A stretch of 64,000 bases of DNA from Bradyrhizobium sp. G127 (GCF_021502575.1 NZ_JAKFGN010000001.1:992001-1056000); one strand, 5' to 3'. Positions 36,179-45,770 are shown, counted from the first letter of the stretch. Translations and numbers: made by a program. The notes: a model not told the origin generated them from the letters alone.

Positions 36179-37275
36179 CGGCGGGTCCGGCTCCCTTGCT
36201 GCGGATCGCATCGGTGGTGAAGCGCTTCGGCGGCTTCACTGCGGTCGACGACCTGTCGCTCGACATCGCCGCCGGCGAATTTTTCGCGCTGCTTGGCCCG
36301 AGCGGCTGCGGCAAGACCACGCTGTTGCGCATGCTGGCCGGATTCGAGACGCCCGATGCCGGCGCGATCCATCTCAATGGCGCCGACATCGCGCATGTGC
36401 TGCCCCACGAGCGGCCCGTGAACATGATGTTCCAGAATTACGCGCTGTTTCCGCATCTGAGCGTCGAGGGCAATATCGCGTTCGGTCTCAAACGCGCTGG
36501 CCTGCCGAAAGACCAGATCGCTTCGCGCGTCGCCGAGATGATCGCGCTGGTGCGTCTCGACGGATTACAGGCACGTCGTCCGGATCAACTGTCCGGCGGC
36601 CAGCGCCAGCGCGTGGCGCTGGCGCGCTCGCTGGCGCGGCGCCCAAAGGTGCTGCTGCTCGACGAGCCGTTGGCTGCGCTGGACAAGAAACTGCGCGAAA
36701 GCACGCAGGCCGAACTGATGGAGGTGCAGCGCCGCCTCGGCATGACATTTGTCATCGTCACCCACGATCAGGAAGAGGCAATGACGGTCGCGGACCGTAT
36801 CGGCGTGATGGACAAGGGCCGCCTGGTGCAGGTCGCGCCGCCGCGCGAATTGTACGAAGCACCGAACTCGCGCTGGATCGCGGGTTTCGTCGGCGACATC
36901 AATCTGATCGAGGGGCAGGTGGCGGCGCGCCAGTCCGGCCATTTCAGCATTGTAACGCAGGATGCGGGAACCATTATCGCGGCGCATGTGCCTTCGTCCG
37001 CGACGAGCAGCGTCTGCGTCGCAATCCGTCCGGAAAAAATCCGGCTGTCGCTTCCGGCGCAGGATGCAGCCGCCGCCGTCAATACATTCACGGGCGTTCT
37101 GGCCTCCGCCGGATTTCTCGGCGGCGTGTCGGTCTACAGCGTGAAGCTCGATCGCGGCGCGGTGCTGCGTGTCGCGCTGGCCAACGCCACGCGTACGGCA
37201 GCGGATGGCCTTGCAGTCGGGCAGCGCGTTAGTCTGTCAGTCGCGCCCGACGATGTCGTGGTGCTGGACCGATGA
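36175..37275 (+). CDS. PotA-type ABC transporter ATPase
   Basis: A 366-residue ATPase with Walker A GPSGCGKT, Q-loop MFQNYALFPHLSV, signature LSGGQRQRVALARSL, Walker B LLLDEPLAALD, His switch VTHDQEEAM, and a C-terminal TOBE-like regulatory domain (SSVCVAIRPEKIRLS). This is the spermidine/putrescine/Fe/2-aminoethylphosphonate class. It overlaps the GlpD-like gene and the next permease by four bases each (ATGA), so the three are translationally coupled. Substrate unknown because no binding protein is adjacent. Confidence 0.92.
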   Translation: MTAGPAPLLRIASVVKRFGGFTAVDDLSLDIAAGEFFALLGPSGCGKTTLLRMLAGFETPDAGAIHLNGADIAHVLPHERPVNMMFQNYALFPHLSVEGNIAFGLKRAGLPKDQIASRVAEMIALVRLDGLQARRPDQLSGGQRQRVALARSLARRPKVLLLDEPLAALDKKLRESTQAELMEVQRRLGMTFVIVTHDQEEAMTVADRIGVMDKGRLVQVAPPRELYEAPNSRWIAGFVGDINLIEGQVAARQSGHFSIVTQDAGTIIAAHVPSSATSSVCVAIRPEKIRLSLPAQDAAAAVNTFTGVLASAGFLGGVSVYSVKLDRGAVLRVALANATRTAADGLAVGQRVSLSVAPDDVVVLDR

Positions 37276-38183
37276 GCGGACGCCGCATCTTCACCCGGCC
37301 GGCGCGGCTCGCGGCGATTGCGCCCTATCTCTGGATGGCGCTGTTCTTCCTGGTGCCGTTCGGCTTCGTGCTCAAGATCGCGCTGTCGCAGACCGCCATC
37401 GCGCAGCCACCCTATGTGCCGGTGTTCGATCTTTCGGCCGGGTGGGGCGCGCTCAAGGCGGCGCTGTCCGCGCTGTCGTTTGACAACTTCAAGCTGCTGG
37501 CATCGGACGACCTCTATATCTTCTCATATATCCGAAGTCTCGTTGTGGCGATTACATCGACGGCCATCCTGCTGCTGATCGGCTATCCGGTGGCTTACGG
37601 CATGTCGCGCCTGCCGCAGCGCTGGCAGCCGGTGGCGATGATGCTGGTCATCGTGCCGTTCTGGACCTCGTTTCTCATTCGCATTTATGCCTGGATCAAC
37701 GTGCTTCAGCACGACGGCCTGCTCAACAAGGTGCTGATCGCGCTCGGTATCGTCGACAGGCCGCTGGTGTGGCTGGCGACCGATTCCGCGATGTATCTTG
37801 GCATGGTCTATTCCTATTTCCCGTTCATGATCCTGCCGCTTTACGCAACCTTGTCGAAGATGGATGAGGTTCTGCTGGAGGCCGCCGCCGATCTCGGCTG
37901 CTCACGCGTCAAGGCGTTCTGGCTGGTGACGCTGCCGCTGTCGCTGCCGGGCATCGGCGCGGGCGTGCTGCTGTGCTTCATTCCCATCCTCGGCGAATTC
38001 GTGATCCCCGATTTGCTCGCGGGTTCCGACCGCATGATGATCGGCCAGACGCTGTGGCTGGAGTTCTTCACCAACAAGGATTGGCCGGTGGCGTCCGCCA
38101 TCGCGGTCGTCTTGCTTGTGTTGCTGCTGGTGCCGTTACTCGTCTACGAGAAGCTGCAGCGCCGCCATCTGGAGTGGCATTGA
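37272..38183 (+). CDS. PotB-type ABC transporter permease
   Basis: A 303-residue inner-membrane permease with about six helices and the EAA loop (EVLLEAAADLGCSRVKAFWLVTLPLSLPGIGAG) that contacts the ATPase. Related to PotB/PotH. The N-terminal periplasmic loop is long (SQTAIAQPPYVPVFDL). It begins within the preceding gene's stop and ends 157 bp before the second permease, from which it is separated by a repeat. Confidence 0.92.
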   Translation: MSGRRIFTRPARLAAIAPYLWMALFFLVPFGFVLKIALSQTAIAQPPYVPVFDLSAGWGALKAALSALSFDNFKLLASDDLYIFSYIRSLVVAITSTAILLLIGYPVAYGMSRLPQRWQPVAMMLVIVPFWTSFLIRIYAWINVLQHDGLLNKVLIALGIVDRPLVWLATDSAMYLGMVYSYFPFMILPLYATLSKMDEVLLEAAADLGCSRVKAFWLVTLPLSLPGIGAGVLLCFIPILGEFVIPDLLAGSDRMMIGQTLWLEFFTNKDWPVASAIAVVLLVLLLVPLLVYEKLQRRHLEWH

Positions 38184-38340
38184 TGATCATTGTTGTTGCT
38201 GCCAGGCGCACGGTGCGCTCCCTCCCCCCTTGCGGGGGAGGGTTGGGAAGGGGGGCCTGTCGTCGGCGCGGCCTCGTTCTGTTGTTACCCCCACCCCCGA
38301 CCCCTCCCCGCAAGGGGGAGGGGAGAGGAGGGCGGCGATC
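38184..38340. repeat. Inverted repeat inserted between the two permease genes
   Basis: Two inverted copies of a CCCTCCCCCTTGCGGGGGAG-like block, about 38217-38256 and 38287-38330, each itself nearly palindromic, sit in the otherwise tightly packed operon. This is a dispersed repeat type, often seen in Bradyrhizobiaceae intergenic DNA. It breaks the four-base overlaps seen between the other genes of the operon. Confidence 0.75.
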
Positions 38341-39141
38341 ATGAGGCTGTCGCGCTTCAATATCGCGGCGCTCGCGCTCGGACTGGCGTTTCTGTATCTG
38401 CCGATTGCGATCCTGGTGATCTATTCCTTCAACGCCTCGCGCCTTGTCACGGTGTGGGGCGGCTGGTCGCTGCGCTGGTACACCGAGTTCTTCAACGACG
38501 AGGCGATGCTGTCGGCGGCGTGGATGAGCCTGCGCGTGGCATTCTGCTCGGCGACGGCGGCGACGGTGCTCGGCACGCTGGCGGCGGTGGCGCTGTCGCG
38601 CGGCGAGCGTTTCCGGGGGCGCACGCTTTTCTCGGGCATGCTCTATGCGCCGCTGGTGATGCCGGAAGTGATTACCGGGTTGTCGTTGTTGTTGTTGTTC
38701 GTCGCCATCGACGCCGGGCGCGGCTTCTGGACGGTCACGATTGCGCACACCACGCTGACCATGTGCTTCGTGGCGGTGGTGGTGCAGTCGCGGCTCGGCG
38801 CGCTGGACCGCAGCCTCGAGGAAGCCGCGATGGATCTCGGCTGTGCGCCGGTGCAGGCCTTCATCGCGGTGACGCTGCCGCTGATCCTGCCGTCGATTGC
38901 CGCCGGCTGGATGCTGGCTTTCACGCTGTCGCTGGACGATCTGGTGATCGCGAGCTTCACCACCGGGCCGGGCTCGGCGACGCTGCCGATCCGGATTTAC
39001 TCGGAAGTGCGCCTCGGCGTGAAGCCCGAGATCAACGCGGTCTGCACCCTGGTGATCGGAGCCGTGGCTCTGGTGATCGTTGCGGCGTCGCTGGCGTCGA
39101 AACTCACCAGCGAGCAAGGCGAAAGCGCCGCGCCGCTTTAA
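38341..39141 (+). CDS. PotC-type ABC transporter permease
   Basis: A 266-residue inner-membrane permease with about six helices and the EAA loop (SLEEAAMDLGCAPVQAFIAVTLPLILPSIAAG). Related to PotC/PotI. The ATG at 38341 directly follows the repeat and GGAGAGGAGGGCGGC, giving a good ribosome binding site that the repeat itself supplies in part. Its stop codon overlaps the stop of the convergent AsmA-like gene (TTAA). No substrate-binding protein gene follows. Confidence 0.92.
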   Translation: MRLSRFNIAALALGLAFLYLPIAILVIYSFNASRLVTVWGGWSLRWYTEFFNDEAMLSAAWMSLRVAFCSATAATVLGTLAAVALSRGERFRGRTLFSGMLYAPLVMPEVITGLSLLLLFVAIDAGRGFWTVTIAHTTLTMCFVAVVVQSRLGALDRSLEEAAMDLGCAPVQAFIAVTLPLILPSIAAGWMLAFTLSLDDLVIASFTTGPGSATLPIRIYSEVRLGVKPEINAVCTLVIGAVALVIVAASLASKLTSEQGESAAPL

Positions 39142-41288
39142 TCCGCTTTTTCGGGAGTGGATTCGGCGGCGACCGGGGGCTGTATGTTTGCCGGTGCATC
39201 GGGAACCGGTGCGGACGGGCCGGAGGGCGTTGTTTCAGCACCAGGTGAAGCCGGAGTTGCCGCAGCCGGTGCAGGCGTGTCGGCTGGCGCCGGGGCTGCA
39301 GCGGGGATGGCAGGCGCAACGGGCGGAGGCAGCACGGGTTGAGGGATCGCAGCTTGCGGCTGTGCGGTTGGTTCAACAGCGGGCTTTTTGCCGCCGCCGG
39401 TGAAGCGGTCGATCACCGATTTCACCGCGTCGCGGGTCTTGCGATCCTTCAGCGAGTCCAGCAGCGGCGCGGAGGCCGGGGAGCGGCGGATCAGCGAATC
39501 CGAGTCCGGGAAGATCAGCGGATCGTCCCACGGACCCTGCACCACGAACGGCAACTGGAACGCCGGCGGCGCGTCGCTGGCAACCACAAGGCTGGCGACG
39601 CCTTTCAGATCGTATTCGCGCGATGGTACCGAGGCCGTGCCGGTGAGCATGATGCGCGTGGTCGCGCCCTCGAGTTGGGCATCCTCGGCGGTGGCGACGC
39701 CGTCCCGGAATCGAATGGCGATGCTCAGCGTGTTGAACGGCGTCGAGCCGGTGCGGAAGTTGCCCGCGCCTGACAGCGGACGGCGCTCCAGCCGTCTCAA
39801 CAACTGTTCGATATTCAGTCCGCCGATGGCGCCGTCGCGTCCGGTCAGTGTCGCGGTGCCGTCGAGGGATTGCGCCAGCGCGAACGGGCTGGCGCCGGTG
39901 GCCTCCAGCGCGAAGCTGAGATTGCCGCGTCCGGTCAGCCGGCTGACGCCGAACAGTTCGCTGGCGCAGCTTGCCAGATCTACATCGGTGAACTGGAACT
40001 GGGCTTTGACATCGGCATCGGTGTCCGCACGAGTGATGCCGAACGATCCCTTGAGAATGCCGCCATAGATCTGCGCTTCGCCGATGCTCAGCGCCAGCGT
40101 GCCGCTGCGCAGATTGGCGCCGAGCGCTGTGCGTCCAAGTTTGGAGGGGCCGATGGTCACCTTCGCGGCCGACAGGCGCATGTCGAGATCGGTGGCGGAG
40201 AGGCCGCGCAGATCGAACAATTGTCGGTTCCAGTCGCGCGCGCCGCTGGCGAGCAGGCGCACGGTGTCGATATAGGGCGTGAAGTCGAGCGCGTCGGCGG
40301 CCAGCGTGGCCTGCACGGTCTGGCGGTCGTTGTTGCTGTAGGTGATGACGCCTTCGGCGGTGTTGCCGTCGAGTTCGAGATTGACGTTGGTCAGCGCGAT
40401 CGACTCGCCCACCACATTGGTGCGCGCCTTGAGCGAAAACCGTCCCAGTCCGCCGGTGCCGGGCGCGGGTTGACCGGTCCAGCGCAGCGCGTTGCGCAGC
40501 GACGGGCTGTCGGCGGCGAGCGTGCCTTCCATCAGCAGGCTGGTGCGGTTGGCGACTGCCCCGTCGAAGGCGAATTTCAGCGGCGCGCTGGCGACACGGA
40601 CTTTGATGCCGGAGCGGTCGCCGGACAATGCTGCGATGAAATCCGCGATGCTGAGGCTGCCGTCGACGCGCTCGCCCCGCCAGTCGAACTGGCCGGTGGC
40701 GGCGAAGGAGCGCGAGATCGACGGCCATGCCAGCGACAGATCGATGCCGTCGAGGGTTTCGTCGATGCTACGAGCATCGTTCTGATAGGTGAGGACGCCG
40801 TCCTTGATGAGGATTTCGGAGAACGACACCGGGCTGTCGATGCCGGGCTTGATGGTGCGCGCCAAGGTCTCGATGATGCCCGACCAGTTGCTGCGGCCGT
40901 CGGCGGCGCGCTTCACGTTGATGCGGGGCCGCTCCAGCGTGACATCGGCGATTTCGTAGCGCCGCATCAGCAGCGGCAGCAGGCGCAGGTTGGCGGTCAG
41001 CTGATCGACAGTGAGCGGTTCATCGCCGCCGCCGCGCGAGCCCGCGCCTTTCAGCCCGACCTGCCGCAAGGTGATGGAACTGCCCGGAAACACCGACACG
41101 CGGACATCGCCGTCGACCTTGAGGTCGAGGCCGGTGACGGCGCGAATCTGCCGCTCCACGGACAGCCGCACCGCGTTCTGGTCGATCATCCATGAAATGG
41201 CGATCAGGCCGATCAGCGCGGCAGCAAGCAATGCCGCAACCGGCATCGCCAGGCGCTTTATCCCTTGGGCCATCGTCAATGAGTTCAT
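39138..41288 (-). CDS. AsmA-family membrane protein
   Basis: A 716-residue protein with one N-terminal membrane helix (PVAALLAAALIGLIAISWMI) and the AsmA start pattern (VRLSVERQIRAVTGLDLKVDGDVRVSVFPGSSITLRQVGL). The remaining periplasmic body is rich in beta strands, with the AsmA_2 C-terminal domain (GRGNLSFALEATGASPFALAQSLDGTATLTGRDGAIGGLNIEQLL). AsmA-like proteins are thought to be bridge-like lipid carriers between membranes. The last 80 residues are Pro/Ala-rich and disordered. The ATG at 41288 was chosen over a far upstream start with an unrelated basic leader. Confidence 0.87.
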   Translation of the reverse strand: MNSLTMAQGIKRLAMPVAALLAAALIGLIAISWMIDQNAVRLSVERQIRAVTGLDLKVDGDVRVSVFPGSSITLRQVGLKGAGSRGGGDEPLTVDQLTANLRLLPLLMRRYEIADVTLERPRINVKRAADGRSNWSGIIETLARTIKPGIDSPVSFSEILIKDGVLTYQNDARSIDETLDGIDLSLAWPSISRSFAATGQFDWRGERVDGSLSIADFIAALSGDRSGIKVRVASAPLKFAFDGAVANRTSLLMEGTLAADSPSLRNALRWTGQPAPGTGGLGRFSLKARTNVVGESIALTNVNLELDGNTAEGVITYSNNDRQTVQATLAADALDFTPYIDTVRLLASGARDWNRQLFDLRGLSATDLDMRLSAAKVTIGPSKLGRTALGANLRSGTLALSIGEAQIYGGILKGSFGITRADTDADVKAQFQFTDVDLASCASELFGVSRLTGRGNLSFALEATGASPFALAQSLDGTATLTGRDGAIGGLNIEQLLRRLERRPLSGAGNFRTGSTPFNTLSIAIRFRDGVATAEDAQLEGATTRIMLTGTASVPSREYDLKGVASLVVASDAPPAFQLPFVVQGPWDDPLIFPDSDSLIRRSPASAPLLDSLKDRKTRDAVKSVIDRFTGGGKKPAVEPTAQPQAAIPQPVLPPPVAPAIPAAAPAPADTPAPAAATPASPGAETTPSGPSAPVPDAPANIQPPVAAESTPEKAD

Positions 41289-41564
41289 CCGGCTGGTTTG
41301 CGGTGTGGAGCATCGGCGGGTGTCCCGCCGCAGCGCAGGCTGCAACTTGATTGCTTTTCTTGACGCTTTCAAGGCCATCCGTGGCTTAAAGCCCTCTATC
41401 CAGACCACAATTCCAGAGGATGCCGCGGGAGAGGGATTGCGCGAGGCTGTGGCAAAACCGCCGGGGTGGGGTTCGGCGGCGTGATTGACGCGCCTTGAAG
41501 ATTCCGCCTAATAATCGCCCACAAGCCCAATGGCCCGCCTATTCTCCCATCAGGTTGCAGCATC

Positions 41565-42266
41565 ATGAACAAGGTTTTCCCCGACGCGAAATCCGCGCTC
41601 GATGGCGTTCTCAAAGACGGCATGACCATCATGTCAGGCGGTTTCGGGCTTTGCGGTATCGCGGAGACGCTGTCCGATGCGCTGCGCGAGGCGGGCGTCA
41701 AGAACCTGACGGTGATCTCCAACAACGCCGGCGTCGATGGCATCGGTCTCAGTCGCTTGCTCGAGACCCGGCAGATCAAGAAGATGATCTCGTCCTATGT
41801 CGGCGAGAACAAGCTGTTCGCGCAGCAGTATCTCGCGGGCGAGCTCGAGCTTGAATTCAATCCGCAGGGCACGCTGGCCGAGCGCATCCGCGCCGGCGGC
41901 GCCGGCATTCCAGCCTTCTACACCAAGACCGGCGTCGGCACGCTGATCGCCGAAGGCAAGGAAGTGAAGGAATTCGATGGCGAGAAATACATCATGGAGC
42001 GATCGCTGTTCGCTGATCTCGCTATTGTCCACGCCTGGAAGGGCGACACTGCGGGCAATCTCGTCTACCGGAAGACCGCGCGCAATTTCAATCCGATGAT
42101 GGCGACGGCGGCGAAGGTGACGGTCGCGGAAGTCGAGCATCTGGTGCCTGCGGGCGAGATCGATCCCGATCACATTCACACCCCCGGCATTTTCGTGAAG
42201 CGCATCATCGCAGTCGATCCCGCCTTGAAGCGGATCGAGCAGCGCACCACGCGCAAGCGCGCATAA
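41565..42266 (+). CDS. scoA: 3-oxoacid CoA-transferase subunit A
   Basis: A 233-residue family I CoA-transferase subunit with the SGGFGLCGIAETL loop, SNNAGVDGIGLSRLL and GTLAERIRAGGAGIPAFYTKTGVGT, as in succinyl-CoA:3-ketoacid CoA-transferase. It activates acetoacetate with CoA from succinyl-CoA for ketone-body/PHB breakdown. It is followed by subunit B after 21 bp with AGGAGG, an operon. Confidence 0.94.
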   Translation: MNKVFPDAKSALDGVLKDGMTIMSGGFGLCGIAETLSDALREAGVKNLTVISNNAGVDGIGLSRLLETRQIKKMISSYVGENKLFAQQYLAGELELEFNPQGTLAERIRAGGAGIPAFYTKTGVGTLIAEGKEVKEFDGEKYIMERSLFADLAIVHAWKGDTAGNLVYRKTARNFNPMMATAAKVTVAEVEHLVPAGEIDPDHIHTPGIFVKRIIAVDPALKRIEQRTTRKRA

Positions 42267-42287
42267 CTCATCTCAGGAGGACGCCTT

Positions 42288-42938
42288 ATGGCCTGGACCC
42301 GTGAACAGATGGCTGCCCGCGCTGCGAAGGAATTGCGCGACGGCTACTACGTCAACCTCGGCATCGGCATTCCGACGCTGGTCTCGAACTACATCCCCGA
42401 CGGCGTCGATGTCGCACTTCAGAGCGAAAACGGCATGCTCGGCATGGGGCCGTTCCCCTATGAGGGCGAGGAAGATCCCGACCTCATCAACGCCGGCAAG
42501 CAGACGGTGACCGAGCTTCCGATCACCAGTTACTTCTCCAGCGCGGATTCGTTCGCGATGGTGCGCGGCGGGCATATCGATCTCTCGATTCTCGGCGCGA
42601 TGCAGGTGGCGGAGAACGGCGATCTCGCCAACTGGATGATCCCCGGCAAGATGGTCAAGGGTATGGGCGGCGCGATGGACCTCGTTGCGGGCGTCAAGCG
42701 CGTGGTCGTGGTGATGGAGCATTCGGCCAAGGACGGCCCGAAGCTGCTGCACCGCTGCAACCTGCCGCTGACCGGCGAGCGCGTGGTGGACATGGTCGTC
42801 ACCGATCTGGCGGTGTTCACCATCGACAAGCACGGCAAGGACGGCATGGCGCTGATCGAGCTTGCGGACGGTGTTACGCTCGACGAGGTGAAGGCCAATA
42901 CCGAAGCCAGCTTCCGCGTGGCGCTGAAGAACGCGTGA
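42288..42938 (+). CDS. scoB: 3-oxoacid CoA-transferase subunit B
   Basis: A 216-residue partner subunit carrying the catalytic glutamate in [12 protein letters not shown] and the motifs [32 protein letters not shown] and [18 protein letters not shown]. The pairing with subunit A and the phasin genes 6 kb away fit a carbon-storage physiology (PHB). Complete length. A repeat follows its stop codon. Confidence 0.95.
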   Translation: MAWTREQMAARAAKELRDGYYVNLGIGIPTLVSNYIPDGVDVALQSENGMLGMGPFPYEGEEDPDLINAGKQTVTELPITSYFSSADSFAMVRGGHIDLSILGAMQVAENGDLANWMIPGKMVKGMGGAMDLVAGVKRVVVVMEHSAKDGPKLLHRCNLPLTGERVVDMVVTDLAVFTIDKHGKDGMALIELADGVTLDEVKANTEASFRVALKNA

Positions 42939-42947
42939 TCTCTAATG

Positions 42948-43055
42948 CGTCATCCTGAGGTGCGCGCTCTTTCTTGCGCGCCCCGAAGGATGACGACACA
43001 ACGCGCCGCCATCCTTCGAGGCTCGCCAAAGGTGGCTCGCACCTCAGGATGACGA
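42948..43055. repeat. Nested dispersed palindrome after scoB
   Basis: An A-B-B'-A' layout: GTCATCCTGAGGTGCG near 42948 pairs with CACCTCAGGATGACG near 43040, and CGAAGGATG near 42983 pairs with CATCCTTCG near 43010. This motif (CATCCTGAGGTGC...) is a common intergenic repeat of this bacterial family. It may also end the converging scoB and iron-permease transcripts. Confidence 0.75.
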
Positions 43056-43063
43056 AATCGTGC

Positions 43064-44707
43064 TCACGCCGGTCCCTGCGGAATATCCGAGAACCGCGTC
43101 AGCCATGCCACCGGGCCGATGCTCGCCGCCACGATCAGCAGCGCCGCGAGTGCGCCGTCCTCGAAACTGCCGCGGCTGGCATACTGATAGATCGAGGTCG
43201 CCAGCGTCTCGACGTTCATGGGCCGCAGCAGCAGCGTCGCCGGCAATTCCTTCAGGCAATCGACGAACACGACGATGGCGGCGCCAAGCAGCGCGGGGCG
43301 CAGCAGCGGCAGGTGGATGCGCCGCATGGCGGTCATCTCGCTTGCGCCGGCGCTGCGGGCGCTGTCGTCGTAGTCGCGCGGAATCCGCTCGAAACCTGCC
43401 CGGATGAATCCCGTCGGCACCGCGAGAAAACGGATCACGTAAGCGGTGACAACCGCCGCGCCAGATCCCATCAGCACGAGACCGGGCAGCGACAGCCCAA
43501 GCGCGGCCGCAAGCGTGTTCAGTCCATTGTCGATCGCAAGCACGGGGGCGAGCAGGCCGAGCGCCAGCACCAGCCCCGGCAGTGCGTAGCCCATTTGCGC
43601 GATATTCGCGGTGACGGACTTCCATGCCGCCGGCCGCCAGCGGATCGCAAGAATCGTCGCAAAGCCAAGACCCAGCGCAACGAGCGTGGCGAGTGCGGCG
43701 AACGTCACCGAGTTGAACGCGTCGCGCCAGATGGCTGCATCAACCGTCAGCAACGAGCGGCGCACACTCTGGTGCAGAAGAAACAGCAGCGGCACGATGA
43801 AGCCGAGCAGAGCGGGCAACGCGCAGGCGGCGAACGTCAGCCAGCCCTTCATGCCGCCGAGTTCAGCGCGCTCGGTGAGCCGCGGACTTTCCGAGGAAAA
43901 TTCCGTGACCGCGTTGCGGCGGCCATAGCGCTCCATCGCGATCAGACCTGCGACGATGACCAGCACCAGGCAGGACAGTTGCGCCGCACCGGCGAGGCTG
44001 CCGCGATTGAGCCAGGTCGTGAAGATCGACACGGTCAGCGTACGGATGCCGAGATATTCGCTGGCGCCGATGTCGTTCAGCGTTTCGAGTGCGACGAGGG
44101 CGAGACCGACCGCGAGCGCCGGGCGCGCCATCGGCAGCGAGATGCGGCGAAACACGTTCCAGCGGTTCGCGCCCAAGGTGCGCGCGGCCTCGGCGAATTC
44201 CGCGCTCTGCAACTGGAACGTCGCCCGCGCCGAGAGATAGACGTAAGGATAAAGCACGAGGCCGATGATGAGGATCGCGCCCGGCAGGGAACGCAGATTG
44301 GGCAGAAGCACCAGCGCGTCGCGCGTCGGAAGCCACAGCGTCAGCATGCGATGCAGAAGACCGAGCGGCTCGAACAGATCGACATAGACATAGGCTGCGA
44401 TGTAGGTCGGGATCGCCAGCGGCAGTGGCAGCAGCCAGAGCAGCAACCCGCGCCCGGGAAAATCATACAGCGAAATCAGCCATGCACTGCCTGCGCCGGC
44501 ACCGAGTGCGACCAGCCCAACGCCGAACAGCAGCAAAGCGGTATCGCGCAGCGCGAGCGGCAGCACGTAGTCGATGAGGTGTTGCCAGACGTTGGGCGCG
44601 GGCTGGGCCGCAAGCACGACAATGGCGAGCACCGGCATCGCCACAAGCGCCGCGGTGAACACCGCGAGCGCCGAGACGGCGGGCTGTGCGAGGCGGGTGG
44701 TGGTCAC
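43064..44707 (-). CDS. FbpB-type iron(III) ABC transporter permease
   Basis: A 547-residue permease with about twelve helices and two EAA loops (EFAEAARTLGANRWNVFRRISLPMARPALA and DYDDSARSAGASEMTAMRRIHLPLLRPALL), i.e. a fused dimer as in FbpB/SfuB. It would carry Fe(III) across the inner membrane with the binding protein encoded 40 bp upstream. Start is a GTG (TTTRLAQPAVSAL) with no better in-frame alternative. No ATPase gene (FbpC) is adjacent. Confidence 0.9.
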   Translation of the reverse strand: MTTTRLAQPAVSALAVFTAALVAMPVLAIVVLAAQPAPNVWQHLIDYVLPLALRDTALLLFGVGLVALGAGAGSAWLISLYDFPGRGLLLWLLPLPLAIPTYIAAYVYVDLFEPLGLLHRMLTLWLPTRDALVLLPNLRSLPGAILIIGLVLYPYVYLSARATFQLQSAEFAEAARTLGANRWNVFRRISLPMARPALAVGLALVALETLNDIGASEYLGIRTLTVSIFTTWLNRGSLAGAAQLSCLVLVIVAGLIAMERYGRRNAVTEFSSESPRLTERAELGGMKGWLTFAACALPALLGFIVPLLFLLHQSVRRSLLTVDAAIWRDAFNSVTFAALATLVALGLGFATILAIRWRPAAWKSVTANIAQMGYALPGLVLALGLLAPVLAIDNGLNTLAAALGLSLPGLVLMGSGAAVVTAYVIRFLAVPTGFIRAGFERIPRDYDDSARSAGASEMTAMRRIHLPLLRPALLGAAIVVFVDCLKELPATLLLRPMNVETLATSIYQYASRGSFEDGALAALLIVAASIGPVAWLTRFSDIPQGPA

Positions 44708-44747
44708 GCCGGCATCACGTCGGGAGCAATCGCAACCGGCTTATCCC

Positions 44748-45770
44748 TCAATTATCAAACCCGACCTTGTCGACCAGCGCCGAGGCTGCCTTGCGGCGGG
44801 CGCCGATCTTGGCGATAGGAAGGGTGTCGGCATTCAGTTTGCCGTAACCGGCGATGGTCGGGTTGACGGCGACGCCGGCGCGGATCGGATACTCGTAGTT
44901 GGCATCGGCATAGAGCTGTTGCGCCTTTTCGCCGGCGAGCCATTCGATCAGCTTGACGGCGTTCGCCTTGTTGGGCGCGTTCTTCGCCAGCAGCACGCCG
45001 GATAGGTTCACATGAGTGCCGCCGCCCGCGAAGGTCGGCAGGATCACTTTGGTGGCTTCCGCCCAAGGCTTCTTGTCGGCATCGTGGTTCATCATCAGCG
45101 CCCAGTAGTAGGTGTTGCCGATGCCGATGTCGCATTTGCCGGCTGCAACATCGCGCGCGGTTTCGCGGTCGCCGCCCGACGGCTTCTGCGCCAGATTGGC
45201 TTTCACGCCGCGCAGCCATTCTTCGGCCTTCGCCTCGCCGTGATGCGCGACGTAGGCCGCGAACAGCGCGTTGTTGTAGATATGCTGGCCGGAGCGGATG
45301 CAGATCTTGCCCTTCCATTTCGGATCGGCGAGTTCCTCATAGGTGATCGCGTCCTGCTTCACCCGGTCCTTCGAGGCGTAGATCACCCGCGCGCGCATTG
45401 CGATGCCAGCCCAGTGTCCGTCGGGGTCGCGGTATTGCGCAGGCACGATCTTGTCGATCACCTCGGACTTGATCGGCTGGGTCACACCGGCCTGCACGGC
45501 TTCATCGAGGCGGCCGATGTCCACCGTCAGCAGCACGTCCGCGGGGCTGTTGGCTCCCTCCGCCTTGATGCGCTGCTCGAGGCCCGAACTCGCCGAGACG
45601 ATATTGACCTTGATGCCGGTCTCCCGGGTAAAGGTATCGATCAGCGGCTGCACCAGTTTGTTTTCGCGATAGCTGTACACATTCACTTCGCCGGACTGAG
45701 CGACTGCGGCATTCCATGTGATCGCCGATGCGACGGCGGTTGCGGCGGCGAGAATGCGGGTTCGTAACAT
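44748..45770 (-). CDS. FbpA-type iron(III)-binding periplasmic protein
   Basis: A 340-residue binding protein with a signal peptide (AATAVASAITWNAAVAQ) and EVNVYSYRENKLVQPLIDTFTRETGI at the mature N terminus, plus DIGIGNTYYWALM, where the paired tyrosines are the expected iron ligands of FbpA. Other landmarks are YEELADPKWKGKICIRSG and LIEWLAGEKAQQLYADANYEYP. GGAG lies nine bases before the ATG at 45770. It is the first gene of a two-gene unit with the permease. Confidence 0.92.
   Translation of the reverse strand: MLRTRILAAATAVASAITWNAAVAQSGEVNVYSYRENKLVQPLIDTFTRETGIKVNIVSASSGLEQRIKAEGANSPADVLLTVDIGRLDEAVQAGVTQPIKSEVIDKIVPAQYRDPDGHWAGIAMRARVIYASKDRVKQDAITYEELADPKWKGKICIRSGQHIYNNALFAAYVAHHGEAKAEEWLRGVKANLAQKPSGGDRETARDVAAGKCDIGIGNTYYWALMMNHDADKKPWAEATKVILPTFAGGGTHVNLSGVLLAKNAPNKANAVKLIEWLAGEKAQQLYADANYEYPIRAGVAVNPTIAGYGKLNADTLPIAKIGARRKAASALVDKVGFDN

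Noticed and set aside
38184-38340. Inverted repeat between the permease genes as a terminator splitting the operon
   Set aside because: The stems are GC-rich but no T-run follows, and a good ribosome binding site comes right after, so attenuation is possible but a full terminator is not supported.
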